Below are positions 1 through 12,421 of a stretch of 64,000 nt of DNA, in pieces. Each line of letters begins with the position of its first letter. The stretch's first letter is position 1. Made by a program: the position numbers and the translations under genes. The DNA comes from Drechslerella dactyloides (taxonomy: Eukaryota > Ascomycota > Orbiliomycetes > Orbiliales > Orbiliaceae), in contig JAGTWJ010000002.1 in NCBI GenBank assembly GCA_020064725.1, positions 2,480,001 to 2,544,000 on the forward strand, read 5' to 3'. The notes under the pieces were generated by a model, which saw nothing but the letters and a program-made list of their open reading frames with translations, did no database searches and was not told where the DNA came from.

Positions 1-1837
1 CAAATACCTAAACGAGCTTGGATTTCTGCCGAAAGTGCCGGGCGCTATTAGCAGATGTCTTAATTAGAAGTATTAGCAGCTGCTGGATGTTCCGCATGTA
101 CGTCCTGCACTGCAAGCTGGCGAGAGTAGCTCATGCCAGGCGCTGTACAACTGTGCTGGCGGGAGGAGCTTAGCTTGGGCACACGTAGTGCGTCTTCGAC
201 AAAGGTGCAACCTTGTCTTGCCTGGAAGACCTCGCAGCCGCTGGCCAGCTCAGCTGCAACCCAACGTCGAGCGCAACGCCATCGCAACATTCTCAATTTA
301 AATTTAACAGCATAAGGTCGAACGTTCGGGCGACAGGGAGTGAACTCGGTCAGTTGGGTGCCCATCTCTCGTTTGCCCCATGTTGTGATTTCAGCTAATG
401 TGATATCGAGAGTGGTGTCCCAGCGGCCGGGTGCTCTACTTGCAAAGCGACATGCAACAGACCTTCCCCAAACTCGCCCACAGCATCGACCAGCCGATTG
501 AGATACCTGTTCGGGAGTGGCTTCCAACCGAGTAGGCTCCCAAGCGCCCAGGTTGATGCAGCTAACTTAGACTGAAAGCCATCCCTCTTCCAGCTCCCAC
601 CTCTGCAACAGTAATCAAACATGCAGCATCTAAACGGTAACGCTCAGATGTTGGAGACGGACGTCGCCAAAATGCCGGCTAGACTGGGGAGCGAGCGAAG
701 CCTGTTCTCGAGTGGGGCCCAAACGACAAGGTGAACGCAGCCGTTGAGCGAGTGTACCCGATCGCTTAACTGACAGACATGAGTTAAAGTCCTCCCAGCT
801 GATTCGAGCTTGTCGTCGACCTAGACTGCCTCGCACATTTTTCCACAATTTGGGGGTAGCGGACTCGCACGATTGCCCGTTCGGTGGCGATGGAGCTCAG
901 AATGTGCTCATTGTGTAACTCGACGATGTGGGAAGCCTCATTTAATGCCACAGCCAAGCTGCACAATGACCGTATTGGGATGCTCGGCCGCTTAGCTGCA
1001 GTCCAATTGGGCCGGCGAGATATCGATTATCATGCGCGCTCGCGGGCCTCAGATGCAATAGGATCCAACAGCCAATTGAATTCGACTTCCAGTTGGAACG
1101 GACGCCGCCGTCGACCCATTCTAGTCAGCACATTTTGCGAAGCGGCGAGCCCAACCTTCTAAGCGGGCGGCAAGCTCACGGCCGCTCGCCCACATCCTCA
1201 CAACTGGTCCGGCAGGATACTCGCCAGGATGCTTGAGCGCACGGTCAGAAAAGAATGCAACTTTGGGGGTCTTTTTGCAGATTGTGCATGGGATCGCGGG
1301 CATGGGCGGGCGGGCAGACGGGGCAGCCTGCTGTCCTGTGCTTGCACTCCGCTCCAACTCGCATCCATTCTCATCCCAGAACCGACCATGTCCCAGAATG
1401 GACAATTATAGCTTTCCCCAGCCCACCGCCCACAATTGTGGCCATCCAAAACTGTTGCTGAACTGTTGACTGCCGCTCTGCACACTTTGGTGTGCTGTTG
1501 CAGGCAAGTCGTTGTGGCCCGGGTATGGCGTGCGGCATAAAGGATAATTCATACATAAGAGGCCACCTGGTCTGCTCCCGCAGCTTTTATCAAGCCTTCG
1601 ACGCCGCATTTTTCGTTTCAGTCCGTCAAGAGTTCTTGGAAACCGCAATCCGAAAGTCAAATGATCATTGAATTCATGCCGTTGCACGGCAGCTGGTCAT
1701 TGTGATTGCCAATTAATTCTTCGGTTTAAATTTCTCTTCGAAAATTTCCTTCCAGACGAACCGGATTTCGATTGTGCGGCAGATATATTGACTGCAAGGA
1801 GAACTTCAGGTGCGCTACAAACTAAACGCCGCCCGAG
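1..1837. other. Intergenic, upstream of the first gene
   Basis: I see no supportable gene here. The open frames present are short, overlap one another on both strands and lack intron signals or recognisable protein sequence. The last few hundred bases must contain the promoter and 5' leader of the gene starting at 1838. A CATAAAGG element near 1536 is the only TATA-like sequence I noticed. Confidence 0.6.
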
Positions 1838-3785
1838 ATGGCGAGCAACAATTCGCGGCCGGGGTCGAGGGCTTCAACACCTCGCCATTTCCTCGACGCA
1901 GAAGGAGCTGGAATCCGAGACCGAGCGTCGATGATTAGCGACATTGAGTCTATCAATGGTGACGACTACCACAGTCTCTCACGGACAAACTCATTCTTCA
2001 GCGCCGATTCATCGCTTCACAATAGACTCTCGCGGCACCAGAGTTCTCCTTCAGGAACAATACGGGGTGCGCCGCCGCTACCTTTGTCGCCGCCTCCAAT
2101 ACCTGCGCTGCTTGAGCCGTCAAATCTCTCGTCGCCTGTACCACCGTCGTATGGCTCGGAGGAAAGTACGCCGCATGGCCGGATGTACCCTGCGCAGCAC
2201 CGGTTAACGATAGATTCGTTACACCTCGAGCGACAGAGTTCCACGCCTTCCAGTCCTTCCACTCTGGAGCTTGCGAGACGAAGTTTCCCTAGCTCTGAAG
2301 GAGAATCTATGCATGACGAGTTACAGATCGGGCGAGCCATTTCAACAGACGCTGATTCCAGCCAAGCTTCACCCTCCGACTCGACAGGTCCCGCCAGTTT
2401 ATTTTCAGCGTCAGAGACGCTCCCTCTGATCCCACCTAAAATTCCAACCAAAGGCCCACCTTTACATATCCTGACAAACCCAAGACCTCTATCAACCCAG
2501 ATGAACCCCAGGCCTCTGTCGACTCAGACAAACCCGAGGCCTCTATCAGCTCAGACACTGGGTAGTCACGCAACAACAGAAGTGAGAGGGAGACAAGAGT
2601 CGAACCAGACGGCATCCAGTTATGCCATGTTTTCCCCCACAAACCGGGGCAGCCAAGGCAGCTGGCCGGATGAGAAGGCTGCTATGGGGGCCGAGCCACC
2701 AACGCCGTTGCGGTTCCCCCCTCACGCTGTCGAGGCCATGCGAAGTAATGCTCATCGGCCTCCAGCGCATTTCTTCCACGGCGTAAGCTATCCTCTTCGA
2801 CAATTAAACCACACAATAGATGCTAACAATGTCCGATTAGCCTCCTCCGTTGCATGGTGCTGACACCTCCCCTCCGCGTTACGACGGTAGGGAGGCGAAT
2901 CCTCCAAGGCTTGTTCCTAATGGAAGGCAGCAGCCCCGATCCTGGAGTGAAAAGATGTTTTGGCTGGATCCCACCGATGACGACCCTTCAAAGCCATGGT
3001 GGAAAAGACGGAAGAGCAAAACCTTCCAGATAATTTTGTGGCTGGTTGCCTTCATTTTGATAGTCCTGGCAATAGTCGGCATCGTAGTCGGCAGAGAAAT
3101 CAAGCAGCGGAAACAACGTAACAACTGGTGGTCTGCCTCCAATTCGACGGGTGGCCCCCCGCCACGTAGTGTGCTCGGCCTGTGGACATATACAACGAAC
3201 CTCACAAGTGCAACAACGAGCTGTGCACCTACCGTCAACAACGCCTCCAGCGACCTATGGCGCTGCCTCCCTTACGAAAACCCGCCAGTGTTCAACTCCG
3301 TGTGGAACTTCATCATCACGCAACAATCCAACATTACCGTGAATAACGGTACTGAGGAAACCGAACAGCTGGTTATATCCAGCGGCAACAATCCTTACGA
3401 TGTGACGTTCGCCAACACCCCGCTGAACCTCCTCCGATCCGTGAACGCGACGTACTACCAGTTCACGTTCAACTATACTAAGACGTCGAACGTGACTATC
3501 AATGGAAAGGGCGCGACGTGCGAGTTTCCCAACAGCATTTTCACAGGTGCCCTCTACCTTAAACGGGGGCGGCGAGGGTGGAGGCAGCCGGGGCCCGACA
3601 ACGGTATCAACCGCGGAGAGTGGCCGGGTAAAGTGGTCATCAACGAGGAGAAGGTCAGCGGCGGACGGCAGGTCGTCTGTCGGAACAACTCGACTATGGA
3701 CGTGGTCCCATTGAACCCTGTGACGCTGGCGAATGGCGAAGGTGCGTGCATATGCCGGTACCAGAATTTCATCGGGTCGGAATGA
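1838..3785 (+). CDS. Single-pass membrane glycoprotein of unknown function
   Basis: Two exons, 1838-2782 and 2841-3785, are joined in phase 0 across a 58 bp intron with a TGCTAAC branch point at 2821, giving about 629 residues. The first 375 residues are Ser/Pro-rich and probably disordered. They include three tandem copies of an NPRPLSTQ-like unit. One hydrophobic segment at about residues 376-399 (QIILWLVAFILIVLAIVG) follows a WWKRRKSK basic stretch. The C-terminal 230 residues carry many N-x-S/T sequons and several cysteines, so this part is likely outside the cell or in the lumen, with the disordered tail cytosolic. I recognise the architecture as common among uncharacterised fungal proteins, but no enzymatic motif is visible. 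The start ATG lies in a good context (gagATGG). Confidence 0.85.
2477..2557 (+). repeat. Three 27 bp tandem coding repeats
   Basis: Three consecutive 27 bp units each encode NPRPL-S-(T/A)-Q plus one further residue, inside the disordered part of the membrane glycoprotein. The units differ mainly at third codon positions, which points to an older, selected duplication rather than a recent slippage. Confidence 0.85.
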
Positions 3786-3810
3786 GTCAGGTGAGGTGGC
3801 GATCATGACG

Positions 3811-3833
3811 GCGACGACGACGACGACGACGAC
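3811..3833. repeat. GAC trinucleotide microsatellite
   Basis: A short run of GAC/CGA units lies just downstream of the stop codon of the membrane glycoprotein gene, probably in its 3' UTR. Confidence 0.8.
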
Positions 3834-4728
3834 GTATGATGTATGATTTCATGTCTATTTTATTGTATCGTATTGTACAGCTGCATATGCGATTTTCGCA
3901 TCTCCGGAGTTCTTGGTTTTTGGCGGCTTCCCATTCCTGCATTTTGCGAACCTCATACTCATTTCTACCTCTTGTGTTGCATGTGGAGTTTTATGGTGCA
4001 CGGGTGCATTAACCGGACGTTATCGACCGCATGTAAGTAAGTACTGTAAGTAAGTAGGTCATGCAGGTACCTACTCGGTAAGTACGTTAAGTAGCATTTT
4101 TGTAGCAGTTCCTCCCCCGTCTGTTTTGCTCTCAAAAGAATTATGTATGAACGATATGTATGAATGTATGTGGGAACCTTGGTTGTAATCTGGGATTGCG
4201 CTACCTGTCGGGAAAAGGATACCCGGTGTATGTATATATATCCGCTGCCTGTATTTGTCCCCTTGCATTTTGGCCCTTTGGATAACACTTATGATCATAC
4301 GATATTTACGACTTTAGTATGTGGATTTAAAAATGGCTAGTATATGTATGTACAATCAACGTTGTTTGGCGGACGTCGGTCTATGATGCATGCATCCCCC
4401 AGTAACCGAGCACCGACATCGATGTGCGTGCGTGCAATTCGCCTAGCTAGCCATGGCGCAGAAGCTTAAAACCAACCTGCAGGGAAATCCCATATATTCG
4501 GCTGTTCCATTTTGAGTCTCAACCCGTAGCAAAAAAAGATTGTCATGCATCCAAGGCTGTGTAACCGGCCTATATCCCATTGATATGCAGCGTATGAAAA
4601 AAAAAAAAAAAAAAGGTAGGATATCGCTATCACCATCCCTCTTGACGTACTGGCAAGCTTCATAAATAATTTACCCTGTTCAATTCAAAGCTCTATAGTG
4701 CTGTAATACGCGCCAAGTTGGGTATTGC

Positions 4729-4796
4729 ATATCGACCAGTCTCGCAGTGCCAAACCGACGCAGAGGAACCGAGGGTTTGGCTTACGAGACCGATAT
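4729..4796. repeat. Imperfect inverted repeat (hairpin)
   Basis: The left arm (4729-4756) and right arm (4774-4796) share, in inverted order, the blocks ATATCG, GTCTCG and GCCAAACC, separated by small bulges and a 17-base loop. The right-arm core CTCGTAAGCCAAA (read on the minus strand) recurs at 10509 and, with one change, at 49640. It could be the remnant of a small mobile element or a structured RNA; no coding capacity is present. Confidence 0.6.
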
Positions 4797-5136
4797 CTAC
4801 CAGCAAGTTCTATCAATAGAGCTAGCATATCAGCTACGTATATATTAATCATTGCACATACCTGTAGAGATTCGGAATTATTGTCTGGTAGTCGAGTAAA
4901 CCTGGATTATCGTAATGAACAATGCGTCCAATTATGACATTATTCTGACTAGTTTCTATATACAAGCCTCTTTTCCCCATCGATTTATCCGTCTCTACTC
5001 CTTTTTCTCGATCTACAAATATCGTATGTACATACATGCACTTGGTCCTTTCCAAGCCGCATTCACCATCCATCTCCTATCCGCCTCACAGACCTAGTTT
5101 ATTTAGTAGAAGTTTCTCTTGTCGCATGGAACTGGC

Positions 5137-5981
5137 CTACCCAGGGCAGTTGCCACGACGGACAACAATGTTAAAGTTGCCGGTGTCGAAGCGCTGGCCC
5201 TTGAAGTCGCGCTGGCTGCAGTGGTTGTAGAGTTGAGCAGCACCCTCAGCGAGGTACCTGCAGTTGGTCTGGAAATGATAGTCATTCTAGAAAGACGGGC
5301 ATATGTTAGAATATGAATCTAAAATAAAGCTGATCGGACCGGACTCGGTTCTGGTACTTACATTGTTGCACAATTCAAGTGCGGAGTTGTGGTTGCAGAT
5401 CATGGTGACACAAGTGTGGCCGTCAACACCGCATCTATCGAATAACACCATCTGTCAGGACCAATCGAAAGGGATTGGCGGGATGGTTCATTTCAATATC
5501 ACACTTACGCAGCTTCGCCAATAGCACGGAGATAGTTGATGTTGTCCACGGTGGCACCAGCGTTTGCGACTTCTCCAGCAACAAGACCGCAAGCGCCGTC
5601 ATCGCGCCATTGGCGGCGCTCGATAGAACGTTTCTGTTCAATGTGTCAGTTGTGGACCGGTAAAAATATGGGTATTACATATACGGACGTACCATTGCAG
5701 TTGCTGGCTGCCACTCGGGATTAAGCTCGAGGATTTGGGCAACAATTGGCTTTGCGAACCAGTTAGTCGATATATGCAAGTACTCTTACATACCAAATAT
5801 CATTGAGATGCTTACCGGAGCTGTTCCGTTGAGCTGGACATTTGGACCACCTGGTGTGATCGAACCGACCCAAGTCATTTCACCGTGCTTATAGCCATCG
5901 AAGTTGGTAGCAACGCTACCCGAAGGAGCAGCAGATGCGAGGGCGAAGAAAGCAACAACTGATGATAGCAGAGACCTTCAT
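5137..5981 (-). pseudogene. Secreted cysteine-rich protein gene, frameshifted in signal peptide
   Basis: Five exons on the minus strand: 5816-5981, 5693-5749, 5509-5633, 5362-5434 and 5137-5286. All introns are GT-AG and 59-75 bp long. The conceptual product has a hydrophobic signal segment, a propeptide ending in a Lys-Arg (Kex2-type) site at the start of exon 3, and a mature part of roughly 110 residues with eight cysteines. The only ATG between the TATA element and the coding region (5979-5981) opens MKVSAII, but the rest of the signal peptide (VVAFFALASAAP) is in another frame. The exon sum is 571 nt, one more than a multiple of three, and translation from the ATG stops after 21 codons. 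All later exons stay in phase, so the lesion is single and recent, or a sequence error. No family was recognised; it looks like a small secreted effector-type protein. Confidence 0.65.
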
Positions 5982-8610
5982 TTTAAGGATGGTTTGTAGT
6001 ACTAGCTTGATAGAACCGGAGTAACTGAAGCTCCTGTGAGGCTGGGGTGAGATTGGAATGATGATGAGAAGAAGAGATTGGAGGGCGATATAAAGGCCTT
6101 TATATATACACATTCTCTCATACCAATTTGACACTTTGGCGGTGCTCTCGAGCGATATTCTATCGCGAGCCGTATACCCGATGACTGACAGTCCGGTTTA
6201 CGAGATAATTATAGACGCATATTGGCCTCACGGTATTGAAGTTGGCATGGGCATGAAGCTTCGCGCCCACGCTTGTCTATGTAGAAATTTATACGCTGCT
6301 TCCAAGGTCTGGTCTGCGATGCAAGGCGTATACGAGAAATTCCGAATTGCCGCTACCCGTTTGGTATCGCTGTGTATCTCGATCAAGATGGCGATAAGGA
6401 AGCTAGAAATGGTAGGGCGGGAATTAAGGCCATATGTTAATGCAAAAATGCGACTGCCAAAAAAACCCCAAGTGCAAAAACTCGCTGCGAGGGGTATATT
6501 AGTCGCAACCGTGAAAAGATTGCGCTTGGAGCAGGCGGGGTTGACTCGCGAACCACACCTACCATCCTTCTGGCCTGCTGGAGTCCCGTTTTCAGTGGAA
6601 TGTACTGGCAGCGCAGGTACGACCAATAGTATAACCTGGAAATCGCAGTGAATCAACTGCATGTGTAGACGCCGCAACAAAGCTTCTATAGTAAACTTTA
6701 ACGTTTGGACAAAAAACTCGTATTTGTTGCGACGAGCGCGAGTCAACCTACTAATCTTGGCAGCCTGATAAAGATTCTTGTATTCTCCATCATACTGACC
6801 CACAGGCCCCTGCGGCCATGTGGGGGGTACTTTGGACAAATCAGTTATAAACAATTTATATAAAATGTTACCCGAAAATACTGGTGCATAGAAATAGTTA
6901 ATACCTGTACTTCTGTCGATTCGGTATATGCCTTTGAACCGACGTTTCTACATACGATATATCATTATAGGTTACTGGGTCTTGTGTGAATGGGAACTTG
7001 GCGTCGAGAATAGGGGACCCTGAAAATTTTAATAATGAAATCAGTGGTTGCGGGTTGGTCGTGTAAACGTTGGGAAAGTTGAGTATGGCTATGCTAAGCA
7101 TTCGGCACGCCGCTGCCAATTTTCTTGGCTTACTACGGAAGGTAGACAGGGTAGGTTGCTCATATTCATGCAAATGCGGCAGTTAGGTTCCAGCCATAGA
7201 AAACGGCTGTGACCGCGGAATGAACATGTATGCTAGGGAACCCCCACGTATGGCCACCAACAAAATACAAAATATCAAGAACGAAAAACAAGAGGAGCGC
7301 ATTTTGTAATTTCCGAAGCCGCGATAGTCAAGAAAGCAAAATTTTCAGTCTGCCATGGGAAGCTTACGTTGGCGAAGGAAGAGATGCCGATGACTTCCAG
7401 TGATTCCGGATAATCCAACAGATGAAAATCCGCAACCATGTACGGACAGCTGCAGCAATGCGGGCTTGATATCGCAAGTCTGTCCATCCCTTAGTCATTG
7501 CATGCTTGCATGTCCAGCCATTTTATTACCCTAGAGCTACAGCAATGGTCTCTAGTTTAAGGACCTGCGCTACATGTAGCTACATGGTTGTCTCTCCGGC
7601 TTGAATGCTGGGTTTTACTTGGTGAAGAAGCATTAATGTCAAATGATAGTCTATAAATTATGATATCAAAACTTCATATCATTAATTTCGGCATGAGTAA
7701 CATTATGCTTACTTACTTCAGTTGCGATTAGCACAATTGATATGATTGTTTCAGTTCCCGCGTAAAGTTTCTCACTGACCTTAGGATAGTCTAGATACTA
7801 TACTAAATATGTACTGAGTAGTTAGCCACCCGGCAGATACTCCCGGCCGTCTTGGATCTTATTTGGCTGATGTACAGTAGCAGACTCGGTACATTGTCGA
7901 TCGCGAAGTGACGCAGCTCGCAGGCACATGCATATTGGGTGTTGTTGTTGCGGCTAGCGGTTTTCGAAATTTCGGTTCTGGTTAGCGCAGCCAGAAAGCC
8001 TAATTCAACCTTGTATTACCGTCGGCATGTCTTCGTCCTTTTTGCTGGAGTGGCGGCGGAGAATTAATCTCGGGTAGGTCTTAGCGGATTCAGATCGACA
8101 GCACTGATCGGCTAGTGGTACAGCTGCAGCAGGGATGCGCGCCGTGTGTGATATCACCCTCCACCCCGCAATTGGGATGCACCGCAAAAGCTGGCCTCAG
8201 CGTTTGCATTTTATCAAAGCATACCCACTTTATGAGGGTTGGATTATCGTCGATTACATCATCGATGGACGTGATCGGATCCCTTAATTTATAAACATGA
8301 CGATATCTTAGGAGTAAAACGTTAAACCATGACTTAGGCTTCTCCGATTTGGCCACGTCAAAGGTGGAGACTCCAGCAGCTTGATCACAGTGTATACATG
8401 TAGGAGGTTGAAGCTTGCTTCTCAGCGAAGCGAAGCCAGAGAGCATAAATAGGCCCGGCTCTACCTTTCAAACCCTTTGTAAAAAGCATCAACTACACTA
8501 ATAAAAGCATCATTCGAGGACTCGAACCCACGACGATATCTACACAATATTACCTGTAGAACCACTAATAAACTATTCGAAACCAATCTGCTTGACCTTC
8601 GACATTTACA
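5982..8610. other. Gene-poor intergenic region
   Basis: After the promoter of the secreted-protein gene I find no supportable gene. A 208-codon open frame on the minus strand (6228-6854) and a 171-codon one on the plus strand overlap each other. Neither resembles a known protein. The final 170 bp contain a CATAAATAGG TATA-like element at about 8443 for the next gene. Confidence 0.5.
6097..6108 (-). promoter_or_regulatory. TATA element of the secreted cysteine-rich gene
   Basis: On the minus strand this reads TATATATAAAGG, about 115 bp upstream of the ATG at 5981. No other ATG lies between the element and that start. Confidence 0.6.
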
Positions 8611-9267
8611 ATGCATTTCTCCACTGGATCTTACAGGGTCATGGCTGCCGACTCCATGCAACTGGTCGGAGGACATACCGACTCCGAGGCTATTTTTGCG
8701 GATGACTTTACGGAAGAAGAGGGGGTTTGTCACCTAAGCCCCTATGCATTATCGATTGACCACGCCATACATGCACACACAACCACCTCCACTAAAACTG
8801 AAGTTAATCATTTTGTTGTCACTTAGTGGCGCATCCAGGAAACATCCGATGGATCCGGAGTCTACGAGTTCATGTGGAAAAATAAGCTGCTAGGCGTCTC
8901 TGGTCAGAGATTAGTTGCATCTAATGACCCCGACACGGACTGTTTGTGGAGGATTATGGACACTGATAGACCTCAAGTGGTTCGGTAAGAACATTTGCCC
9001 TGTAGATATCCATGACATAGGAAGGGATCTACAATGCTAATCTCGTATGTATATCTATAGAATTGTAAAAGCAAACAGTAGTAGTGTAGGATGGACTAAA
9101 AATGGTTCAGCAGTAAGTAGGGGTTATTTTACCAGAAGTCGTGATTGTTCTGAGTATACTTATGATTCCAACGATGCTGATGAGGTTAATTTCAGATTGA
9201 CGTGACTCCTTTATCTGGAAACAACGACTCTGACTCTCGTTTCATTCTTGAGCGAAGTTCCGACTAA
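8611..9267 (+). CDS. Beta-trefoil protein, probable I66-type protease inhibitor
   Basis: Four exons, 8611-8724, 8827-8984, 9061-9112 and 9196-9267, give 131 residues. All splice junctions are GT-AG and the phases agree; intron 2 has a TGCTAATC branch point, while the first donor (GTTTGT) is weak. The product starts with a GSYRVM strand and has repeated Trp-x-Ile elements (WRIQ near 39, WRIM further on). Later come GWTKNGSA, an IDVTPLSG turn and a terminal RFILERSSD. This spacing matches the three-fold beta-trefoil of the fungal I66 serine protease inhibitors (cospin/mycospin type) and more loosely ricin-B lectins. There is no signal peptide, so it is probably cytosolic, as the known members are. 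The family call is from pattern memory and not from an alignment. Confidence 0.6.
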
Positions 9268-12200
9268 TCAAGATTCTTTGCATCAGACGGATAGCCAGAG
9301 CTATCGAGCATCAATTGTCGGATGCTTATATCAGAGTCAATTTGTGCCTTGAGACCAGTGTGATCACGATGGTATATATGCCCCAGATTGCTGTACTGGC
9401 CGTTCATTATATATGCATGTTGAAAGGCTGTATGCCACAAAAGTCATCCTCCATGTGTTATTTATACGCAATAAAAGCTTAAGTGATTCGTTGCGCTCAA
9501 AATTGAGAGACCGAAGCTAGTAGGAAGATACGAAAAGAGGTAAGTCGACGAGAGCGTGGAGGGCCGATTAAGGTGTATTTGTGGCGGCTACATGTTTCAG
9601 CTGAAAGGCAGGGCGCTAGAATGACAGACATACATTTACACTTCCATCCAGCAACATGACCAGTCGTGATCGCGATTTTGCAGATCACCTGGAGTGCCTT
9701 GTGGATGGGGGGATGGGGGGGTATGCTAGAAGTGTAGTGATGGATAAGAAACACAAACCAATTGATTCTCCAAATCTGGGAAAGGGACTAATTAATTCTC
9801 TGGAGCTCGTCATTTTATTGCCAGAAATTCATTTGATCAATAGATTTCAAAATACGATTGAGTAGTCAGATACTGCAGATAATTAAGCTCAACGGTGGAT
9901 GAGCGAGGAGAATGCTCGGGGCATTCCATTTGCCAAAGGTTAGCGGTGAGCCAATATTGCACTGTTGCAATTGTACACAGGGTACGTACCGCCGTGGTGG
10001 CCTGTTGTGAATAGATCCCCTGGAATGACACCGGTGCACCAGCACGATGCACTGAGAGCAAAAGCCAGCTTGGCCCGGAAACTAAGATTCTACTCCATTC
10101 AACAGCCATCTTCATTGTGTATTCCGTCTTTGGATTCCCTGGAATATGATGTGGATTACGAGCCAATCAACACGGACAGTTGGAATGGAGCTACCACATG
10201 ACGACGATTGGGATTTCTGATCAATTCTAGATGAGTAGTATGGAGGACTGTCCCTGCTGAGCTAGTCTATTTACATAGAATTCAGGGTCTGGCCTCAAAC
10301 TAGTGATCTGCAAAGTTGGCCATTGCTGCAAGGTAAGCTATATTTACACGTAATTGGATTTGGAAGGAACTCTGTCACAATGCTTGGTACTACCACGTCT
10401 AACAGTAGCCTCAAATGCCTCGAACAGCGAGAGTGGCGCGCAAAAAATGCAACATGCACCGTGTTGGCGGACCATAATCACCCTTCGTTCTGGACAAGTC
10501 ATACTGGCCTCGTAAGCCAAAATCTCCCGTTTCTACCTAGAACTATATGTATGCATCTGAAGTGAGTTTTACAATTATACAAAATAAGCCTGCAACGGCA
10601 GCACTGCTATGGCCGCTGCACATAGCAGATACTGCCGTATGATATATCAGAAAACCAGCCGATAAATGTGTAGCCGCAGCTAGCAGACCCGAGCGGTGCC
10701 GCGGTGGATGACACGAGGGTAACCGAGGTAGCACCCCTACTAATTTCCTATATAGATATAGCTATCCTAGAATAAATCCCCTTGCTATCGATAGTCATGC
10801 AAGCATACACCCGGTACCCGCCGCTGGAACCCTCAACACGATACAACAAAAACAACGCAGAATTGATAGCGCTACATCCGACCAAAGCACCCTCGCCGCC
10901 CACACAGCCAATTCCAGTACTTCCATTCCACGACATTACTGCACTGGCACCGATAGATCACCCTCTCATACTGTTGCTGCGCCGCCGGCTTTCAATGGAA
11001 GTTTGCCGTTGGGTCTGTGGTTACGGGTATGTGGTAGCGGTGCTTCAAGTACCTGCGGGTTGTGTGGCCGCATAAATGGCTGTATCTGATCTGGCACATA
11101 GCGAATTAATGGCAATCGATAGCCCTGAAGCTTGGAGTGTTGGTACGAATGCGGTGTGTTTTCGGAGGTGAAGGTGGGATCTAACTATTGGGTCGCAAGC
11201 TTCTGTGGGTGGTATCTATGGATCCTGGCGACAAGTTACGATTGTTCCTCGGGATTGATACCGCCGTGATCAAAGCGGTTCTCTTACGAAGGCTACATAT
11301 GTATAGCGACAGATGGTTTCATTGACGCACGCACGTATCTACTTTATGTGCACACGTACGGCCGTCGTGGATCAGAGGACGCGAGTTTCATATGTACTCG
11401 AGTATGTATGTGCAGCCATGAGATTGGCATGCACCTTAAAGTCGCGTGCGTGCGTATGCGTGGATGTATGCAACGTAGAGAATGCCGGTTTCCAATTAAT
11501 TCTCGTAAGACAGACGCTTCACGGTCGAGATGTTTGAGAACGACACGCGTGCAAAGGAGAAAGACGCATGTGATTTTGACGAGTTCATTAATCATACATC
11601 TTGTTTTGGGTCATGCGCGTACTTTGTAAAGCGATGGATAGTGGGAAACTTTTACGCGGTTGCTAGACGTTTTGGGACAAAGTATGGAGTGGCTCTAGCC
11701 ACAAACTCGCTAGACGGATCGAAGAAGAGCTACCGCCAAAAATGGTACTATCGACTCGCTAACTGCTAAAGTGAATAAATTTCCACCAAATTTTTGATTC
11801 TCCTTGTTTAATTTTCACTTTTCATGGTCCTCCGATTTCCCTACCCGCTTTTGAACTTTTTGATTGAATGAGACGTAGGTCGACCCGCTAGTATCGTGGC
11901 ATGCGTAAAATAATATGAATTCGAGTATCGTATCGTATCGATCGAAGCCGATCATTTTTTCTCGTTTCGTAATCTGGAACTCGTAGTAACATCAGTAGCA
12001 CACGTACACTTTTCTATTTAGCAAAGACAAAAAAAACAGGACATGGTAGCTGGGGGGACAGAATAAAACAGGCGCTCGCTCGCTCGCTAAAATCGCAATA
12101 GTCGGCACAGACGCGAAATGAAGGCTGGAAAGGAAGGAAAGAAGGAAGGTAACGGGAGGTGGTGTACATGTGCTTTGATTCGGGGAAATTGAAAGGATGC

Positions 12201-12421
12201 GAAAGGAATGTTCATAGTTGATAGTGCAGAGCAGTGGCTGGTAGAGAAGAAAAAGCGGAAGGACAGACAAAACTCGCTCGCTCGCTAGGTGGTCGTGATC
12301 AATGAAGCAGGTTAACAGAAGATAGCGAAAGGATATATAGCATATAGGGTCAAATGAAATCGTGACGATGGACGCGTGGGGCGTGCCATGCGGTAACTGC
12401 CAGTTCCAGTTGTTGTGGAGT
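9268..12421. other. Gene-poor intergenic region
   Basis: About 3.1 kb without a supportable gene. All open frames are under 155 codons, overlap on opposite strands and have no recognisable content. Simple-sequence patches include CGCT-type repeats near 12070 and 12275. A 13-mer shared with the hairpin at 4729-4796 lies at 10509-10521. Confidence 0.5.

Larger units (their letters stand above)
3786..5136. other. Intergenic with simple repeats and a hairpin
   Basis: This gap lies between two convergent genes. It holds a (GAC)n run at about 3811-3833, GTAA/GTAG-rich stretches at about 4034-4095, an 18-base poly-A at 4597-4614 and an imperfect inverted repeat at 4729-4796. I see no gene. Confidence 0.6.

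Noticed and set aside
6539..6748. 12-base perfect inverted repeat (GGTTGACTCGCG and its complement)
   Set aside because: The arms do not extend and no element or target duplication is visible; a match of this length can occur by chance.
6228..6854. 208-codon open frame on the minus strand
   Set aside because: It overlaps a 171-codon frame on the other strand, has no recognisable motif or intron context, and this length is possible by chance in 64 kb.
8490..8600. tRNA-like B-box (GGTTCGAGTCC) on the minus strand with an AGTGG-like A-box upstream
   Set aside because: The T-stem, anticodon stem and acceptor stem do not pair, so I cannot fold a tRNA.
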